14,337 bases of DNA from positions 1 to 14,337 of the forward strand of contig CAZYES010000022.1 in assembly GCA_964646515.1 (NCBI GenBank). Reading direction: 5' to 3'. How positions within the stretch are numbered: the stretch's first letter is position 1; every line of letters begins with the position of its first letter. The translations under genes were made by a program, and so were the position numbers. Source of the DNA: C7867-002 sp964646515 (GTDB taxonomy: Bacteria; Patescibacteriota; Minisyncoccia; Phycocordibacterales; PALSA-1337). Under the pieces are notes generated by a model. It was not told the origin of the DNA. It ran no database searches and worked only from the letters and a program-made list of their open reading frames with translations. Positions 14,249 to 14,337 of this stretch are shown one piece after another.

Positions 14249-14277
14249 ATTCTACCATATATGGTCAAATAACGCAA
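14249..14277 (-). promoter_or_regulatory. Extended -10 promoter of the small membrane-protein unit
   Basis: On the minus strand TTGCGT (14277-14272) is followed by a 17-bp spacer and TAGAAT (14254-14249, 5 of 6), with TGG directly before the hexamer as an extended -10. The expected start near 14242 gives a leader of about 55 nt. Confidence 0.6.
14254..14265. promoter_or_regulatory. 12-bp palindrome inside the promoter spacer
   Basis: ACCATATATGGT is a perfect palindrome lying between the -35 and the -10 and touching the first base of the -10. A protein bound here would block RNA polymerase, so it is a candidate operator. It is short and AT-rich enough that chance cannot be excluded. Confidence 0.35.
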
Positions 14278-14337
14278 GTTTCTGTACTAGATGAGTACAT
14301 CGGTAACAAGTGGTCTTTTCCACAGGCCATTTCAATG
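14278..14337. other. Right-edge sequence, unresolved
   Basis: Sixty bases at the edge. On the minus strand two frames stay open into the window from the right and stop at 14265 (TGA) and 14252 (TAG), so either could be the last 22-27 codons of an upstream gene. The second contains a CYRC pair. Neither can be chosen from this sequence alone. Confidence 0.3.

Noticed and set aside
14188..14337. C-terminal tail of an upstream gene at the right edge
   Set aside because: Two different minus-strand frames are open for 22-27 codons; with so few codons neither can be preferred.

Overview
The window looks like chromosomal DNA of an ultra-small Patescibacteria/CPR bacterium, most likely Parcubacteria-like. 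The evidence is an AT-rich genome (about 40% GC by eye), a shortened alanyl-tRNA synthetase, a family 4 uracil-DNA glycosylase without iron-sulfur cysteines, a sigma-4/HARE-HTH protein, and a single-pass membrane protein of a type I know only from this radiation. TGA is used as a stop (leuS, the small ORF at the right end), so the code is standard rather than the recoded Gracilibacteria code. This placement is inference from family resemblance; there is no rRNA or tRNA in the window.

Every supported gene is on the minus strand, so transcription runs from right to left. From right to left: a small one-helix membrane protein (14187-14002) with its own promoter and a strong terminator; leuS; a sigma-70 region 4 + HARE-HTH regulator; a CPR-type membrane protein; the lytic transglycosylase mltG; the tRNA thiolase mnmA; an ATP-cone/Mrr-type nuclease fusion followed 4 bp later by a uracil-DNA glycosylase; alaS; a PilM/FtsA-like actin-fold protein; a single-pass membrane protein with a large extracytoplasmic part resembling CPR 'baseplate J-like' proteins; and, running off the left edge, a secreted protein with 16-17 residue TG-TTTFN-type repeats. 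No gap exceeds 300 bases.

The genes fall into translation (leuS, alaS, mnmA), DNA repair (nuclease fusion + UDG), cell envelope (mltG, actin-like/membrane pair, CPR membrane protein, secreted repeat protein) and regulation (sigma-4/HARE).

The most notable non-coding signal is that several genes carry a -10-like hexamer 6-7 nt before the start codon (actin-like gene, nuclease fusion, leuS; weaker at alaS and the CPR membrane protein; mnmA if its GTG is used). I saw no convincing Shine-Dalgarno site. Together these suggest leaderless mRNAs. At leuS this promoter is embedded in the terminator hairpin of the upstream gene.
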